Assembly (NCBI GenBank): GCA_020650975.1
Contig: JAIPMN010002502.1
Location: 1,605-38,985 of the forward strand
Source: Apostichopus californicus
Lineage: Eukaryota; Echinodermata; Holothuroidea; Aspidochirotida; Stichopodidae
Direction of reading: 5' to 3'
Length of the DNA stretch: 37,381 nt
Both the position numbers and the translations under genes were made by a program. A model generated the notes under the pieces. It did no database searches, was not told where the DNA came from, and saw nothing but the letters and a program-made list of their open reading frames with translations. Of the stretch, positions 1-11,900 are shown piece by piece; positions within the stretch are counted from its first letter, which is position 1; each line of letters begins with the position of its first letter.

Positions 1-51
1 GGGGGGGGGGCGGTCGCCCCCTTCGCCCCCCCCCCTTGGCTACGCGCCTGC
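1..51. mobile_element. Truncated end of a transposon with poly-G/C subterminal tract
   Basis: The window opens inside a G/C homopolymer-rich stretch that ends with TTGGCTACGCGCCTG at 37-51. Read in reverse this is CAGGCGCGTAGCCAA followed by a long G run, the usual look of hAT-type non-autonomous element ends, which start with CAG. The same 11 bases CTACGCGCCTG recur at 3489-3499. Only one end is in the window, so the size and target duplication cannot be judged. Confidence 0.4.
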
Positions 52-2771
52 AAATCCAGTCTAAGCCAGTGGAAAAGTATTCTAAGCGAGGAATGGTATT
101 TATATTGCCTTATACCTTTAAGTGTATGGATGTAAAACTTCGTTGGTTCCAATATCAGTTACTTCATAGGATTATTCCCACAAATTCCTACATGTATACA
201 ATATATATGTGGACGTGGTACATTCAAACGTGTACAACGTTTGTCTCCTTCGTGTGCAAACCATTCAAACATTTATTTTTTATTGCTACTGTGCTCAAAG
301 TATATTTGGCGTTTCCCACAAAATATCTGGAGTAGAGCTGACGTAAATATTAACCTTTCAAATGCCAAAATTGCTTTATTTGGTAGTGACTTCGCTCAGC
401 TTTTGAATATAATTCCTATTTCAATAAAAACTTACATTTCCTGCTGTTAAGAGCATAATGTCATTCCTTCAGTGGCCGGCGGGATTACTTTAGACTGTGG
501 GAGGATATCTTTATTGAAGAAGTATGGACTATGATATGTGGTTGAGGTATTGGCTTCCCTGGCTATATATGTCTCTTTTGACTAATAATTTGTACTTTGT
601 AGTAAGTCCACTCATTATTATTGAATGAGTCTGAAGTTACGGTGACACTATTAACTTATTATCACTTTGTATTGACCTTTAAGAACTGTCGAGAGAAAAA
701 ACAAATCTCCTGTAGGGAAAAGACCTGTATATGTTATTGGATTTGTAAGAATAACTGCCATGTATATAGCTCAGCTTATCAGGATTGTTTTAATACAGTC
801 CTCTCTATATACTACTGCTAGCCGGCTCTCTATATTGCGTGTACTTATAGATAACACGGTTTTAAACGAGTGCGTATAACAGAAGGGATAAAGTGCTTCA
901 TATTAAATTAATGAGAACACGGAGGTGCATAGAAAATATAGTCAAGGTGCAAGAAGCAATTACTTTTACAGTTAAAGAGGTATAAGTCATTTTAATAAAC
1001 ATATGCCTTTTACATTTTACAAAAGCATGCATTACTCAATCGAGTTGGAACATAAAGGCTCACGTGATAATGTTGATAACTGCACAGGTATCACTATTAA
1101 GTATAATGAATCTGTTTACTTCCATATTAAGTGAAACGTATTTCTAGGTAGCTTGACTTTATTAGATTATTTGGAGATGAGCCAGTTGGTTTTAGAAGTA
1201 ACTATTAAATACTTGCTCATCTATCTGTACCATATTCCGTCATTGCTTATTAAATATAAGTAAGTTAAGAGAAACGGATGCATTGTGCGTTTATTGAATG
1301 TAAACAAAATGTTTCGATCTAATTGACTGGACATTCTGTTCATTGAAATTATTTGCTAGTAATATAAATGAGAAGGATCTTAATATCATTTACAACATAC
1401 ATCAAAATGCGAAATCCTGTGTTGCTAATATGGGAGAAAATCAGACTTTTTTGTATTATTAAACAACGTATAGAAGTATAGAGAATTAGGTGCCACATAT
1501 CTCACCAATCAGCTTTGCTATTTTATTTATGATTTTGAAAGATTAATAAATATACAGCTATTTTAGCAGCTTTAGTATAATCTCCTTCTGCTATGAATAA
1601 TTAATAGAGTAAAAATGAAGTGGAATTTTCCCTATAATCTTTTTACTACATATGCTCTATACAGGTATAATCCTCATGTGTATATGCCTTACTTTCCATA
1701 ACAACTCCCTGCTTGAACATAACAAATTTGAGCTTGCGCTCAATGGTGTTAAAGCTCACAGTGATTGATGGCATATGAAAGGTTCCAGGAGCAAAACGAA
1801 AATTGTAATAACTAATTGTAATAACTTGAGTGTGTGCTCATTATAGTTTTAATTGATTCCCAACTGCATGTGGAATTGGTGGATAAATGTACCTACTTAT
1901 AAATAGTTTTTAATTACAATAATATGTTTACCAAAGGTGCTAATTAGTAGATCGACAAGGCAAGGTGTGACCTTTAAATTTTCTTAAAAAAGTCAAATGA
2001 TAATTGCGATTGTTTGCCTAATTAGTTCTCCCTGTAATGATCTATGGTTGTGAAATTTGGAGCTCTGAGCTGTCGAATCACCTCAGCTGAAATCTCGCCA
2101 TATTAAATTTATAGCAGAATATGTTATGATTCAACAGAAAAACTCCGAATTGTAGGATTCGTGTTTAATTATATATACAATTAAATTAATACGAATTCCT
2201 GGGAAGGATTGTAAGAAGTAGAGTGAGAAATAGTTGTCACGTATGGTATCTAAGTTTTAATTTAGAGCTCTTCACTCGACAAAGACATTTGTAGTTCTCT
2301 TTGGATTGTCAAAGTTATGAATATTTTAAATAAGTCTGAAGTGTCTTATATTTGGAGTATCCCATACTGGAAACCAGTTATAGGCCTACATCTGATAATC
2401 CAGCTAACTCTATACTCCGACCCACCTGCCCTAAGTAACTCTTCCAAGTATTAACGTCATATTATAATGCAGTTTCTGTACAATCTACGCAGTAAATTCA
2501 TCGTTACTTCAAACTTTGAAGTATTACCCTGGAAAATCATGTTTCAAAAGTTTACCGAAGACAACAACTGTATTGTCATTAGTAGAAACAGTATACAAAA
2601 CCAACGGGTACCAGTATAGAACAAAATGTACTCGATTACGTGTCCGAATACGGACTCGAGAAATACAAATCTGGGACACAATACAATTCACAATACATTA
2701 TAAGATCTTTCTAACAAGTACAGATTTATGCAAATCGTTTGAACTTACGTAATTGTTTTGCTTCATTAATA
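52..2771. other. Intergenic, no gene recognised
   Basis: This stretch is AT-rich with only short open frames of 60 to 100 codons that match nothing I know and lack splice-consistent extensions. No repeats with clear ends were seen. It may contain distal regulatory sequence or exons of a gene lying to the left, but nothing supports either. Confidence 0.5.
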
Positions 2772-3094
2772 TTTGTTTTTTTTAAATATTTAAAAAAAAA
2801 AAATTATTTGCTTTTTATATAGCGCTTTACACCAGCGATAGGTCTTTGGTCAATGATAACCTGTCCCAGAGACAATCCCTCTAGTCGGCAGCAGTTATAT
2901 ACTGCGCCCAATAACAAGTTACCTCACAGGTACCCATTTAACCCCTGGGTGGAGAGAGGCAAGTGAGATAAAGCATCTTGCCCAAGGAAACAACGTAATG
3001 AACTATAGGCATGAATCGAACCAGCAACCTTGGATCACGAGTCCGGTGCCTTAGCCAATTGGCCACCACGCTCTCAATTGGCCACCACGCTCTT
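2772..3094 (-). repeat. tRNA-derived SINE, minus strand
   Basis: On the minus strand a tRNA-like head comes first: A-box TGGCTAAGGCA (3057-3047) and B-box GGTTCGATTC (3022-3013), preceded by GAGCGTGGTGGCCAATTGG. A body of about 200 bp follows, with GGGCAAGATGCTTTATCTC, and it ends in AAAGCGCTATATAAAAAGC and an A/T-rich tail near 2775-2815. This layout (Pol III promoter, body, A/T tail) is that of a SINE. The first 19 bases of the head, at 3056-3074, are duplicated exactly in tandem at 3075-3093. It is not a functional tRNA gene because no cloverleaf can be completed. Confidence 0.75.
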
Positions 3095-3199
3095 CATTGA
3101 GCCACTATAAACACGTATAATATATTGTCTCGGTCGGATAATCGAGAAACTTAGTAGTCTGATCGAATCCAAACGAAGGTTGCAATGCTATGAAAATTA

Positions 3200-3499
3200 T
3201 AGTAAATACATCTCAGAATACACTCCCCAGAGCAAGACCCCCAGACACCCCCGACATCCTACAACGACCCAAGGGCCGCACCTCCTCATTTATACAATCC
3301 TGGACCCACCTCTAGCTCTTCAATAAAAGTTCATGCATCTACCTAAATCAGTTGGAGGAATTAAGTACTACACCTTTAAAGTCCTGTACAAGTTACTGGA
3401 TTTAATTTAAATTCTCAGAATCTTCAATGGGGGGTGGGTGGGGGGGGGGGAGATATTTGTGTTTGGCCCTGATACCACGAAAGCTGACTACGCGCCTGT
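3200..3499. mobile_element. Degraded ends of non-autonomous DNA elements
   Basis: Two terminal-looking pieces lie here. Positions 3226-3314 contain CCCCCGACATCC, GGGCCGCACCTCCTC and AATCCTGGACCCACC, words that recur near the ends of hAT-type short elements in marine animals (recalled, not checked). Positions 3428-3499 hold a G-rich run and end in CTACGCGCCTG, the same end as at 41-51. Matching left ends and target duplications were not found, so these are fragments. Confidence 0.35.
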
Positions 3500-5836
3500 T
3501 TATACTCCATAATATCATGATTGTTCAACAACATTATATATGTCGGATATATATAGCAGAGTAAAAAGTTAATATAAGTAAAGAAAGACAGTCTGCGTTA
3601 TAAGTTTTAAAAAATAGTTCCCCCTCTCCGAAGCGACTCTACACTAGAATTCCAAATCTGCCCTCAGCTGCATATAGTTATACCGTAGTAATTGAATTTG
3701 GATTCGGACAGATGTCCGGAGTCGAGTCTGCTTTCATGTGGCTTGGACGCGAGTTGTCTTGGATTGAACACCCAGTCCACACAAGTCCAAAGTTTTCCTT
3801 CTTCATCATTAAAATTATCAGTTGTGATTGCCTATAGACTGTAGGGAGCTCCCAATTAAATGGGATCCTCCTGCTACAAAAGGGTGTGCAATTTATATAT
3901 GAAGACGCAAAGCCTCGGTATGGATGCTTTTAACTCCATACAGGACCTCTACATTACATTATAATTCATTGAATATGTGTGGTTGGTTTCAAGCCACCTC
4001 GTATATCACAAATTGTCATCTGTATTAAACATAACACCGACTCACTCAAAACTTAAGAAGAGGAAAATCCATGGAATTGTATGTCGCATCTCCAAACTCG
4101 GTTTGTGACCACTTAACATGTCATCACTCTTGGAGGCATATTGTAATACACCAACCTAGTTTAAAGTACATATGCCTTATGAGTTAGAGTGGAGTTTGCG
4201 ATATCAAGACTTTTGATGTTTTTTGTAAATTAAAACGCTTTTAAGCTTTGATAATCACAATTTCTACATTGGTATGTACTTTCAGCTATTTTACGTTTTT
4301 TTGCCATGCATGTTTGTATGATTGCAGCAAAAAATACAAGATTCTTTTATGTATGACTTTTGACCTCTGACCTTTAAATCTGTGACGTTATCACGCACAG
4401 AGATTCAGTAACCCGTGCTTGAGCAAACACCCAACCAGTTTGAAGTCCGGCGACTTTACGGTTTAGGAGAATTTAGTAACCCACTTTTTTGGTTAGAAAC
4501 TCCCTGAATTTGGTAGGTCTACCCGTCGTCCGTGTTATTGAGTTACGTCTACCCATGTAAGCCCCACTAACCCTGCAGTGTTGAGTCGGATCACTACATT
4601 CGAATCCAAGTACGAGTCCTTAGTATTCGAGACCGAGACCAAGTCCAATTAAGAGCGAGTCCTTAGGATTCGAGTCTGATTCGATAATGAGGTCAATATA
4701 TATATAATGTGCTCATAAGTTTTCAAAGTTTGACCACTGCTGACATATACCCTCCACCAAAACCAACGTGAGGCTTCTTAATTTCGATTCTTGAGATATC
4801 GTATTACAATAAGGCACTGCACACATACAAACAAAAGGCTAAATTGATGATGACGTCATGCAGCTAGTCTGTGTAGAACTAAATGTTTCTCAAATCGGTA
4901 TGCTTCCCCCGCCCCATCCACCCCCCCCCCCTCACCAAGTCGGCTGCGGTAAATAAACACTGAAATATTCTCACTGACGTACAAATGTCATTTATTGTGA
5001 AAATAATATGAGGAATCTTCGGTACTTTGAAACACATTCCAATAAAATTGAAATCTTTATCTGTTAAAATATAGCTAAAAGAAAACTGCCTGAAAGCTCT
5101 ACAGCTTCTGGGATTGAAATACTTTCCACAGAAATTTTAATTCCTCTTTCTGACAGTACTTTTGTGCTTTAAAGTCGCTACGAGAGAACCAAAAATATCT
5201 CAAAATTCTGGAAGTCGGTCTCGAAAGCAATCAACATATCCCTCTAGAAAATGGTGAATGTACGACCCTGGTTATATCACATTAAATATTTGATATATTT
5301 TTGAATTTCATGTAACGTGGGATGGGGGATGGGGGATTGGGGGGGGGGGGGGTGAGTTGTTTCCAAGCCCCTGAAGTTTGCCGTGGTGTGCACTTCATAC
5401 AGGTGCGTTTTGCTCTCAAAAAATGTTTGCCCCCCATCCCATTTGTGACACCAATATGTGTACCAAAAAACTTCACAATAGTAGAGGACACAAATTTATT
5501 GCCTCCCCTTCAAGTATTAGTACACACCCTCTCACCCTCCCCTCCCCCAATCCAGAATTCCTGTTTGCCGGCCTGGGGATAGGTAATCCATACAAAGGGG
5601 AACTTGGCAGTGGTGAGATATCGAATGTTATGTGTTCTTGCTCAAGACATTTTTAAGCTGACTTTACATGAAACTCTGCAGCATTGCCAAGTCATAGAGG
5701 ACTCGACTTACGTAGCCAATATTGAGAAGCGGAGAACGAATAGGTGTTCGTTTATATGTGTACATTCACATGTATTAATTCATTACTTCGCGGTATGTTA
5801 CCGTGTAACTTTTCTCCTTAAACACTAATGTTAACC
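3500..5836. other. Upstream region of EIF3E, no gene recognised
   Basis: No coding exon is supported. Features seen are poly-C tracts around 4905-4933, a poly-G and poly-C flanked segment at 5321-5550, and loose repeats of the word GAGTC near 3718-3760 and 4613-4680. The last few hundred bases should contain the EIF3E promoter and 5'UTR. An ATG at 5828 lies in frame nine bases before the chosen EIF3E start but has a poor context. Confidence 0.45.
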
Positions 5837-5926
5837 ATGGCTGACTACGATTTGACTAGAAAAATCGGTCAATATCTTGACCGTCATCTTGTATTCCCAC
5901 TATTGGAATTCCTTTCGGCCAAACAG
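5837..5926 (+). CDS. EIF3E: EIF3E exon 1 (residues 1-30)
   Basis: Begins [10 protein letters not shown] and ends SAKQ before donor GTCTGT, a weak variant of GTAAGT. It closes in phase 0. The N-terminal motif [13 protein letters not shown] is nearly the same as in vertebrates. Confidence 0.95.
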
Positions 5927-8900
5927 GTCTGTTTCAAAAAGCACAACTGAACGATATAATCTATGCCGGGCATATGTTTCCCCAATTTTGACCTTTGTAA
6001 GCTAGGCTAAGCTTAGATACAAGTCTTGTACGGTAGGCTGTATTGGCATAGCCACACGTGTGTTGTGCATATACAAAGTGTACAAGACAGCGGAAGAGTA
6101 ACTTAGGCTAGGCTAAAGACTACTTAGACATAGGCCAATGTGAAAGGACGCACCATGTTAGTGGGGCAGGGTTGATATATTGGATTAAGGTTCAAAATAT
6201 TGAGGCCTTGTAGCCCTAGGATAGACGATATGGAGGTGTAAAGTAAGAATGTCAGTGAGGTGCACTACCGTGCAACATTTAGCCTAAACTTATGTCCATA
6301 CATTGTCATTATTTTATAGAACAATGTCTATTTTCTTAGCATTATGTGGATAGCTTGGCTTTACAATATATGGTCCCAATAAATAGCATGAGCCAAGCTT
6401 TAGCAAACCTTAAACTTGCAGTTACAACTGCACATCCCGACTGGAAACGTGTGTGGCTAAGACCTTAAAGTAAGGCCTGTTGTAGCATGGACACTTCGAA
6501 GTTCGGACACCTAGGCCTAAGCCTTAAAACACCCCAAAACTATATCTTCTGGTATAAATCACCTGAAATTATACTTGATATGGTGGGAGAAGTGTGTTAT
6601 ATTACGATACACGGCCAAGCTTTCTTTCCTGCAAACTGTTTTCACGTTGTATTCCAAGAAGATTCTTCGTGATTGTGGAACTGGTATTTCTTTGCTAGAG
6701 TATTGCGAAGTTCGGACACCCGGTCCCACAGTGTGGCACTGGTGATAAAATTGGTGGCGCAGTTGCTCTTTCAGTAATTATAACAGACTTCATAGATCTC
6801 CGTCATTTTATTGACAAATATGTAAGTACTTACTTGCACACGGGTCATTTTGGAGAGAAAATAACTGTAGCTTTGTAGTTTTTCGTGAAATTGGCTGTTG
6901 CTATAGGTTTTCATGGTGAAATCGTGTTTTTCTTAGGGGTGTCCGAACTTCGCAGTGTTCCGAACTTCGCAATACTGACTATATGTGAATCATAAATTCT
7001 ACCTGGACCTTGTGGAATTAGAAGGCAGTTCCATTTTTACCATGAATGCTAGACCTAGCTAAGTTGCATATTGAAGAAGCCAAACAAATGTCTTGTTAGT
7101 TGTAACTAGGCCTAACACTTCACATGTGATATCATTTGAATTCACATGGTAAAAGAGTTCTCCAGGATAACGTTTTGCATTTTGCAGACGTTTTGAGGTC
7201 AATTCTGCTCAATTGTTCGTTGCGTAGGCACAGAACAATAAATATTTTGAGATCATTACATTTCTGAGGAACCACAAATATTAAATATGCATACAGTTGA
7301 GTGATTTGGATTTTTCCTTGATAGACATCAATGGTCAAATCCTTAAGTGCGTCAATTATGAGCCCACCACGCTACTGGTTCTGACCAGAGTTTACGTACA
7401 ATTTGTAAATGTATGTATGTATTTTAGATCCTCCTGCAAGCAGGAACTCGCGAAGAAGTGAAATAGTTGCAAATGTTAGCTTACAAAGGGATCCAACAAG
7501 TACTCCCCCTCCCTCATCCCTTCAAGAAATCATACCATATATGTAACATTAGTTGCCAAAGTCAGCAAACTGGTAAATTCAGTTACTGTGTTTTTTTTTT
7601 GCAAATGTGAATATTCACAACTAAAGAAGTATTGTTGGTATTATCAGTTTAATCTGTACAGAAGTTTTGGTGAAAAGTATAGCAAATTTACTTTAAATTG
7701 TAAAGATGTTGATAGATTCATTCTACATCATCTTTCAAAACAGGGAGCATTAACTTTTGGAATTACCTTTATTAACAGATTTACAATGAAGGTGACATGC
7801 TCAAAGGAAAACTGGAGCTTCTTAGTAATACCAACATGGTGAGTATAGAATTTTGTTTGTTTTGTTCACAAGAAATTGTTCTCCGTGTGCAATTGATGGG
7901 CCAATGAAAGTCAATGGTTTTCATCAGAACTCAGCAGAAAACCCTCAGTTGGTATAATGTGTTTGTGATAAAAATTCAAGGACAATCTGAAAGTGAAACC
8001 CGGGGAAATTCTAGATTTTCTATACTGATTAATGAAAGGTGTTTCAACCTTTAAGGAAAGGTCCATGGGCCAAGATCAAGGAGCTATCGGTCTGATTCAG
8101 GGGCATAGCTACAATTAAGTTCTTTTCACGGTGGCCCAAACTTTTCCAAGGGGGCAAGCAGAACCTTTTCGTTGATAAGAAAAAAGTCTGGCCATTTTAG
8201 GGCTTCCGCCACTGATCTCTTAATTCCTCCCCGACTGAATGTAAGAATTCTCTCCAGTGAAGATGGAGGTAGGGACCGTGTCTCCCTTCTATGTCTTCCC
8301 CTTTGCGCACATCTCTGCTTTGGAACTGAATGCCTGCAACAGACCTGCATGTAGTTCATTTTGCTCAGAAACCCCTCCGAGCCACCATACTAAATCAGTC
8401 CCTTCTTTATCCAATGAGAAGTAGGGATCACCAACACATGCTAGTTGCTACAAAATTTGTTCACAGAGCACATGATGAACTAACAGAACTATTAAGACAG
8501 ATCCTGGCATGTTTCTTTAAAGCATGAAAAACAATCTGAATTGATAGCAAAGCAGCTGGCAGAGCTTGTTACCAGTGATGATCAAGTGCTTGTTATCAGT
8601 GATGATCACTTGTTGAATCACTCTCAAATATTCATTGGGACAAAATGTGAAAAGTCATTCTTCAGATGGAGTCTTCAAGGATGCATGCATTCCTAACAAA
8701 GGTAAGGAATGCATACAAAGATGCAGCTGTGTATCTACAGACGAATCTCCCCCCTCCCCTCAAGAACCAGGTGCTTGAACTGCTATCAGCTGTGGATCAT
8801 AAGGCACAAGGGCATTCTCTCACTGGTAAATACTTGAAGAAACTACCATAGGCAATAAAAATTGGTTTAACACCTTCTGAAAAAGATCAGTGTTATCTTC

Positions 8901-11900
8901 AAGTTTCAGCTCTTCAACTGGATAAATCTTTGCCTGAAGCAGAAGGGAGGATTGACAAGTGGTGGGCATTTGTTTTTAAGGAGTATCCAGCTTTTGAAGC
9001 CTGTTATTTTAGCAGCACATAGTATATTCACAGGGTCATGTATTGAGCAGTCATTTAGTATGATGAATAATGTCATAATTAGCAAAACAACAAATAGGTT
9101 AACCATTTACACATTCAGTGCAAATTTTTGTCTACCAAACCAACCTCACTTCAATGATACCAAAGAAAACATAAACTTACATCTCCAGTGGGTAAGGCTT
9201 CATTTGTATGAGGGCTAGGATTCATTCTGGGTTTAAGAAAAGTCACAGGTGTTGAAGTTTTAGCTTCTGTTCCAAAAGTTGAATCAATATTCACTCAGTA
9301 TGCAGGGATGTGCCCAGGATATCCTGAGTGCCGGTTATACTGATTTTTGAAGGTGCTCAGATGCCAAATGCTGGCACTTGTGTAGCTTTTTAAGCACATA
9401 CACAAGTACTAGTTTTGCTAACAATTTACAATTTTTAATTTTTTTTTAGTGAAATATATTACGTACCTGGTAAAAATTATTAGTTTGTTTCAAAGAGATT
9501 TTACAAGGGACCCTTTGAGAGCCGTAAGTAATGTTTCTCGCATGCATAACTGATGCATTATAGTCTGTATGATTTTGGCATAGGCTACTGTAGGCCCAAT
9601 TTATGTTGAATATATTGTTAGGAATGTCAGGATTTTAGATGAAAGTAGTGCTGGGCGGGATTCACGATTTTTAAGACAGTGCTGGGCGGTAATTTATTTA
9701 GTGCTGGGCGGGGCCGCTCAGTGCCACCCAGCGTGGGCACATCCCTGAGTATGGATGATGAAATATTTCAGATGAAAGTTTGACTTTTTTGAATGTTTAA
9801 GATCTTCTTATCTTTGTATTTTTCATCAGGTTGATTTTGCTATGGATGTCTTCAGACAACTGTATCCAAACCAAGAAGTCCCCAAAAGTGAGTATTTAAT
9901 GAGTATTCTACATTAGTTGCCAAAAGAAGATGCAATCTGTTTGATTTGATAATATGGAAGACTTTCAGCCGTGATAATGTAGTTGCTCTGTTAATACAAA
10001 TAGCCAGTAACCTTTAACCACCAACACATCAAAGCAAAAACTCCTTTTCTCCTTCAAATCTGTTTGTGACTTTTCACAGAACCAAATATCAAACAATGTG
10101 ATTTGCTGCATAGTGTACAGTAACTACTGTACCCTTGGAAATGGATAGCACTGTACAAGAAGGAGAAGGTGCTTTCTGATTTACTTTTGGTTGAATTGAT
10201 TTGTTCATGATGGTTAGGAAGAGTGCTGTGATATTATTGGAGGGGTCTGTGTGGTATGACTGCAGTAGTAGGACTCTTTCTGCATCATCAGGCTTGCCCG
10301 TAGGATTTATATTTGTGTTGAATGTCTCAAGTTTTCTTTTCTATAATGTTTCTTTCTGTATCTATGTACTTACAGCACTGAGAGATAAACGTTCTTCAGT
10401 TGTGACCCAGTTGAAACAACTTCAAAGTGAGACTGAGCCCATCATTAAGATCTTTGAAGATCAGACTGTCGTAGAACAGATTGAAAGTACGAGAGACGGC
10501 AGGGATCTCTTCCAGTTTTTAGAGAAGGAACACAATGTGAGTCATGGGATGCCTTTCACACAGTCGTTGATAAAATTATGTAACTTGGTTATCTTCGCAG
10601 GCTTTTATTCTTATGCATAGCATGCATACATTGGGTTTAAACGACAATCACGCTTGGCAGCAGAACTACTATTACTCACAAACTATGACTTTTAGACATT
10701 TTGTTGACAAATTGCTTATTCAATTCTGGTGACTTTGACACATCATGCAAGTGACCATAGTCTCTTTGATGCTATACATGATTGCAAAATAATACATTAC
10801 ACTGTATGTTATAAAAAATAATACATAATAATGATACAAAATAATACAATAATAATAATAATATAATAATATTATAATAATAATAATAATAACAAAATAA
10901 TACAATAATACAAAATAATACATTATATGTAATACAAAATAATACATAATACAGTGTTTGACAGAATCACTGCAGATTTACACAATGTGCAGTTTCATTA
11001 TGCATATAGTTGATATCCCTGTATGTTGGGAAACTCATGGAGTTAATGAAATCATCTTGTCTATTGCATGCAAAGGTTGTTTATATTTTGTGTCTGGAGT
11101 GGCCCATATTATTTTAAGAATTCTTAGCAGCTGTTGGCAACTTTGAGAGATTTAACTTTCTCTGCACCCTAGTCACATTGAGAGTTGAGACTGTGCTTTT
11201 CCTTCACAGTTTAAGCTGAAAATGCTGGACACTCTCTACGCCTATGCTAAATTCCAATATGAATGTGGTAATTACACTGGAGCAACAGAATACCTATCCT
11301 TCCACAGAGTTCTGGTAAGTCCATAGGTAAAGTAAAAGGTAGTTTAACTCCATGTATTGAAGGATATGACTAAATCTACCTGAATATATTACCACATGTG
11401 TATAGAGATGATTAGTATGTCAATGTTTTTGAAGATAAACATGATTCCATTTGTTGAGGAATCTTATATACTCTTTGTCAATCTGTGATGTCATAGTGCC
11501 AACTAGGCGGTAAAAACTTTCTCTGTTTTTCTTTACATATTTACAAAGCGAATGTCAACAGTCTTTATTACAAAGTTGTAATAAAGTCAGGGATAAGTCG
11601 CTTGGAGTTATATTTAGACTTGCCCAAGTCTTCTGTATTGAGTTTGAAGAAACATTTTAAATTATGATAAATCCCTTATGAATACATGAACTCACAAGAA
11701 TCTCCATATCACACAGTCCAGTGGATGACGATAGGTTTGCTTCACACTGAAGCACTTGTTAATACTGCTGTAAATTGCTACGTAAGTTGCTCCCCCTTTG
11801 ACCAATTCAGGACCTTTTGTCATCATAGGCTCTCTGTAGATTTAGAAATGACTGATTTGATTGGTCAAACAACAATGGCTTTCATTTGTTTGTCAGGTCC

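Larger units (their letters stand above)
5927..7778 (+). other. EIF3E intron 1
   Basis: Contains the inverted-repeat element at 6699-6976 and a truncated SINE tail at 7411-7456. Words such as AGGCTAGGCTAAG recur near 6001-6115. No other gene is seen. Confidence 0.8.
7839..9829 (+). other. EIF3E intron 2
   Basis: Mostly made of transposon sequence: a decayed transposase-like region at 8098-9220 and a short hAT-type element at 9303-9747. The last 80 bases lead to a normal acceptor TTTCATCAG. Confidence 0.75.

Noticed and set aside
3010-3075. True tRNA gene (minus strand)
   Set aside because: A and B boxes are present but no acceptor or anticodon stem can be completed; it is the head of a SINE. 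The same holds for 31250-31316.
5282-5656. Overlapping open frames around 5282-5656 as small genes
   Set aside because: They run through poly-G and poly-C tracts on both strands and resemble the subterminal parts of short transposons; no conserved motif.
5828-5836. Upstream in-frame ATG at 5828 as the EIF3E start
   Set aside because: Weak context, and the known protein starts at MA(D/E)YDLT, which fits the ATG at 5837 with ACC before it.
10720-10947. 75-codon Tyr/Ile-rich open frame on the minus strand
   Set aside because: Translation of an AT trinucleotide simple repeat.
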